A DNA stretch of 64,000 nucleotides from Pardosa pseudoannulata (lineage: Eukaryota; Arthropoda; Arachnida; Araneae; Lycosidae), in assembly GCA_032207245.1 (NCBI GenBank), contig CM063502.1, positions 115,213,197-115,277,196 on the forward strand, written 5' to 3'. Every line of letters begins with the position of its first letter. The stretch's first letter is position 1. Of the stretch, positions 63,095 to 64,000 are shown piece after piece. The position numbers and the translations under genes are program-made. The notes under the pieces are model-generated. The model saw nothing but the letters and a program-made list of their open reading frames with translations. It made no database searches and was not told where the DNA came from.

Positions 63095-63193
63095 AAAAAT
63101 GTTAGAATCACACCTGCCTCCCTTTTGAAGAATATATACGATTTTAATGTATATATTCTTCTAAAATGTGCCAGGTGTGATTCTAACATTTTT
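63095..63193. repeat. Hairpin in a long array unit (first)
   Basis: Perfect 22-bp outer arms (63095-63116 and 63172-63193; left arm AAAAATGTTAGAATCACACC onward) enclose an inner pair GAAGAATATATAC/GTATATATTCTTC. The hairpin is about 99 bp in total. Confidence 0.93.
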
Positions 63194-63845
63194 CTCGTAT
63201 AAATGTTCAGAGGGGCATGCATATATCTATAATTAACTGCACCCACATAATAAATGTCATCGTGAAAATTATTTTTCTCACAAAGGAATAACAAAATATA
63301 TGTTTCAGTGTATTTTAAAGACTGTCGTAGTTAAAATCAATGATATTTAAATTTAGTTGTTAATTTAAAAACACTGTCTTAAAAGGAAATTTTGATGAGG
63401 TATTAAGTTTGAATTCTCTTATGTTTAATTTCCATCAATGTCTAGAAACTTGCTTCGTATTTCTGTCATGGCCAATATTATTTTGAGGCAAGTTAAAAGC
63501 TTGCATATTCATCTAAAGGAAGGCAGGTATGATTCTAATATTCTTTATCGTATAAATGTGCAAAGTGGGTATGCTTATATGTATAATTAGTTGCATCCCC
63601 ATAATAAATGTCATCGCTAAAAATATTTTTCACTCAAAGAAATAATAAAATACATGTTTGAATGTATTTTAAAGACTATTGTTATTAAAATCAATGATAT
63701 ATAAACTTATTTGTTAATTTAGAAACACTGCCTTAAAAGGAGATTTTGATAAGGTATTACGTTTAGAATTCTCTTATGTTTATCAATGTCTTGAAATTTG
63801 CGTCATAACCAATATTACTTTGAGGAAAATTTTTAAATTTGCCTC

Positions 63846-63944
63846 AAAAATGTTAGAATCACACCTGCCTTCCTTTCGAAGAATATATACGATTTTAAAG
63901 CATACACTCTTCTAAAGGGAGACAGGTGTGATTCTAACATTTTT
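63846..63944. repeat. Hairpin in a long array unit (second)
   Basis: Same 22-bp outer arms at 63846-63867 and 63923-63944. The inner arms have diverged on one side (CATACACTCTTC), so the inner stem is weaker than in the first hairpin. Confidence 0.93.
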
Positions 63945-64000
63945 TTCTCGTATAAATATGCAGAGTGGTCATGCATATATGTATAATTAATTGCATTCCT

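Larger units (their letters stand above)
62345..64000. repeat. Tandem array of ~350-430-bp units, reaches the window edge
   Basis: The anchor TAATTNNTTGCA or a close form recurs at about 62409, 62835, 63238, 63592 and 63992. Other shared landmarks are GTNGTAGTTAAAATCAATGA, TAATTTAGAAANAC and CTCTTATGTTTAATTTNCAT. Units ending at 63238 and 63992 are about 45 bp longer because they carry a hairpin; those ending at 62835 and 63592 lack it. The unit ending at 62835 has a ~74-bp AT tract (62758-62832). The array continues beyond the window. Confidence 0.92.

Overview
The window reads as intergenic or deep-intronic DNA from a very AT-rich animal genome. I think it is an arthropod and most likely an arachnid (spider). 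That is inference from three things: the C-terminal ribonuclease H fragment of a Jockey/I-type LINE, the tRNA-headed SINEs, and the many long (AT)n and (GT)n tracts. No intact cellular gene could be recognised on either strand. Almost every long open frame is either an (AT)n tract read as Tyr-Ile, or a frame with no family signature. I saw no rRNA gene, no functional tRNA gene (only SINE heads), no CRISPR and no bacterial-type operon.

The window is a mosaic of transposon remains and local duplications. (1) 0-8 kb: a 429-bp tandem duplication carrying an old SINE, two copies of a ~500-bp dispersed repeat beside microsatellites, a 310-bp solo LTR inside an (AT)n tract, and 344-bp tandem units with embedded GT runs. 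(2) 8-17 kb: SINE family A, a diverged three-copy duplication, a 545-bp TTAA-flanked (piggyBac-like) MITE, and a ~75-bp minisatellite containing a perfect 21-bp hairpin. (3) 17-24 kb, the richest part: an internally deleted Tigger/pogo element split by a 5'-truncated LINE with a 12-bp target duplication, a decayed Tc1/mariner transposase on the minus strand, and three 218-bp repeat units. A 1221-bp foldback TTAA element sits precisely inside the second unit, and the third unit runs directly into a SINE of family B. (4) 24-45 kb: a second TTAA MITE (490 bp), a 170-bp array with an A-B-A-B order, more SINEs, and 324-bp and ~350-bp tandem arrays. (5) 45-64 kb: microsatellites up to ~290 bp, 400-bp and ~310-bp duplications, a distant copy of the 41.5-kb region at 61.1 kb, and a terminal ~400-bp array whose alternate units carry a hairpin.

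The most interesting signal is that all three TTAA-flanked elements carry a paired subterminal motif (GCGG followed by an ACGTAC-like core) spaced exactly 44 bp, including the foldback element whose terminal sequence differs. This suggests one family of transposase-binding ends. The structural themes are nested insertion, local duplication in a 70-430 bp size range, and microsatellite growth inside duplicated units. No new enzymatic or defence system is visible.
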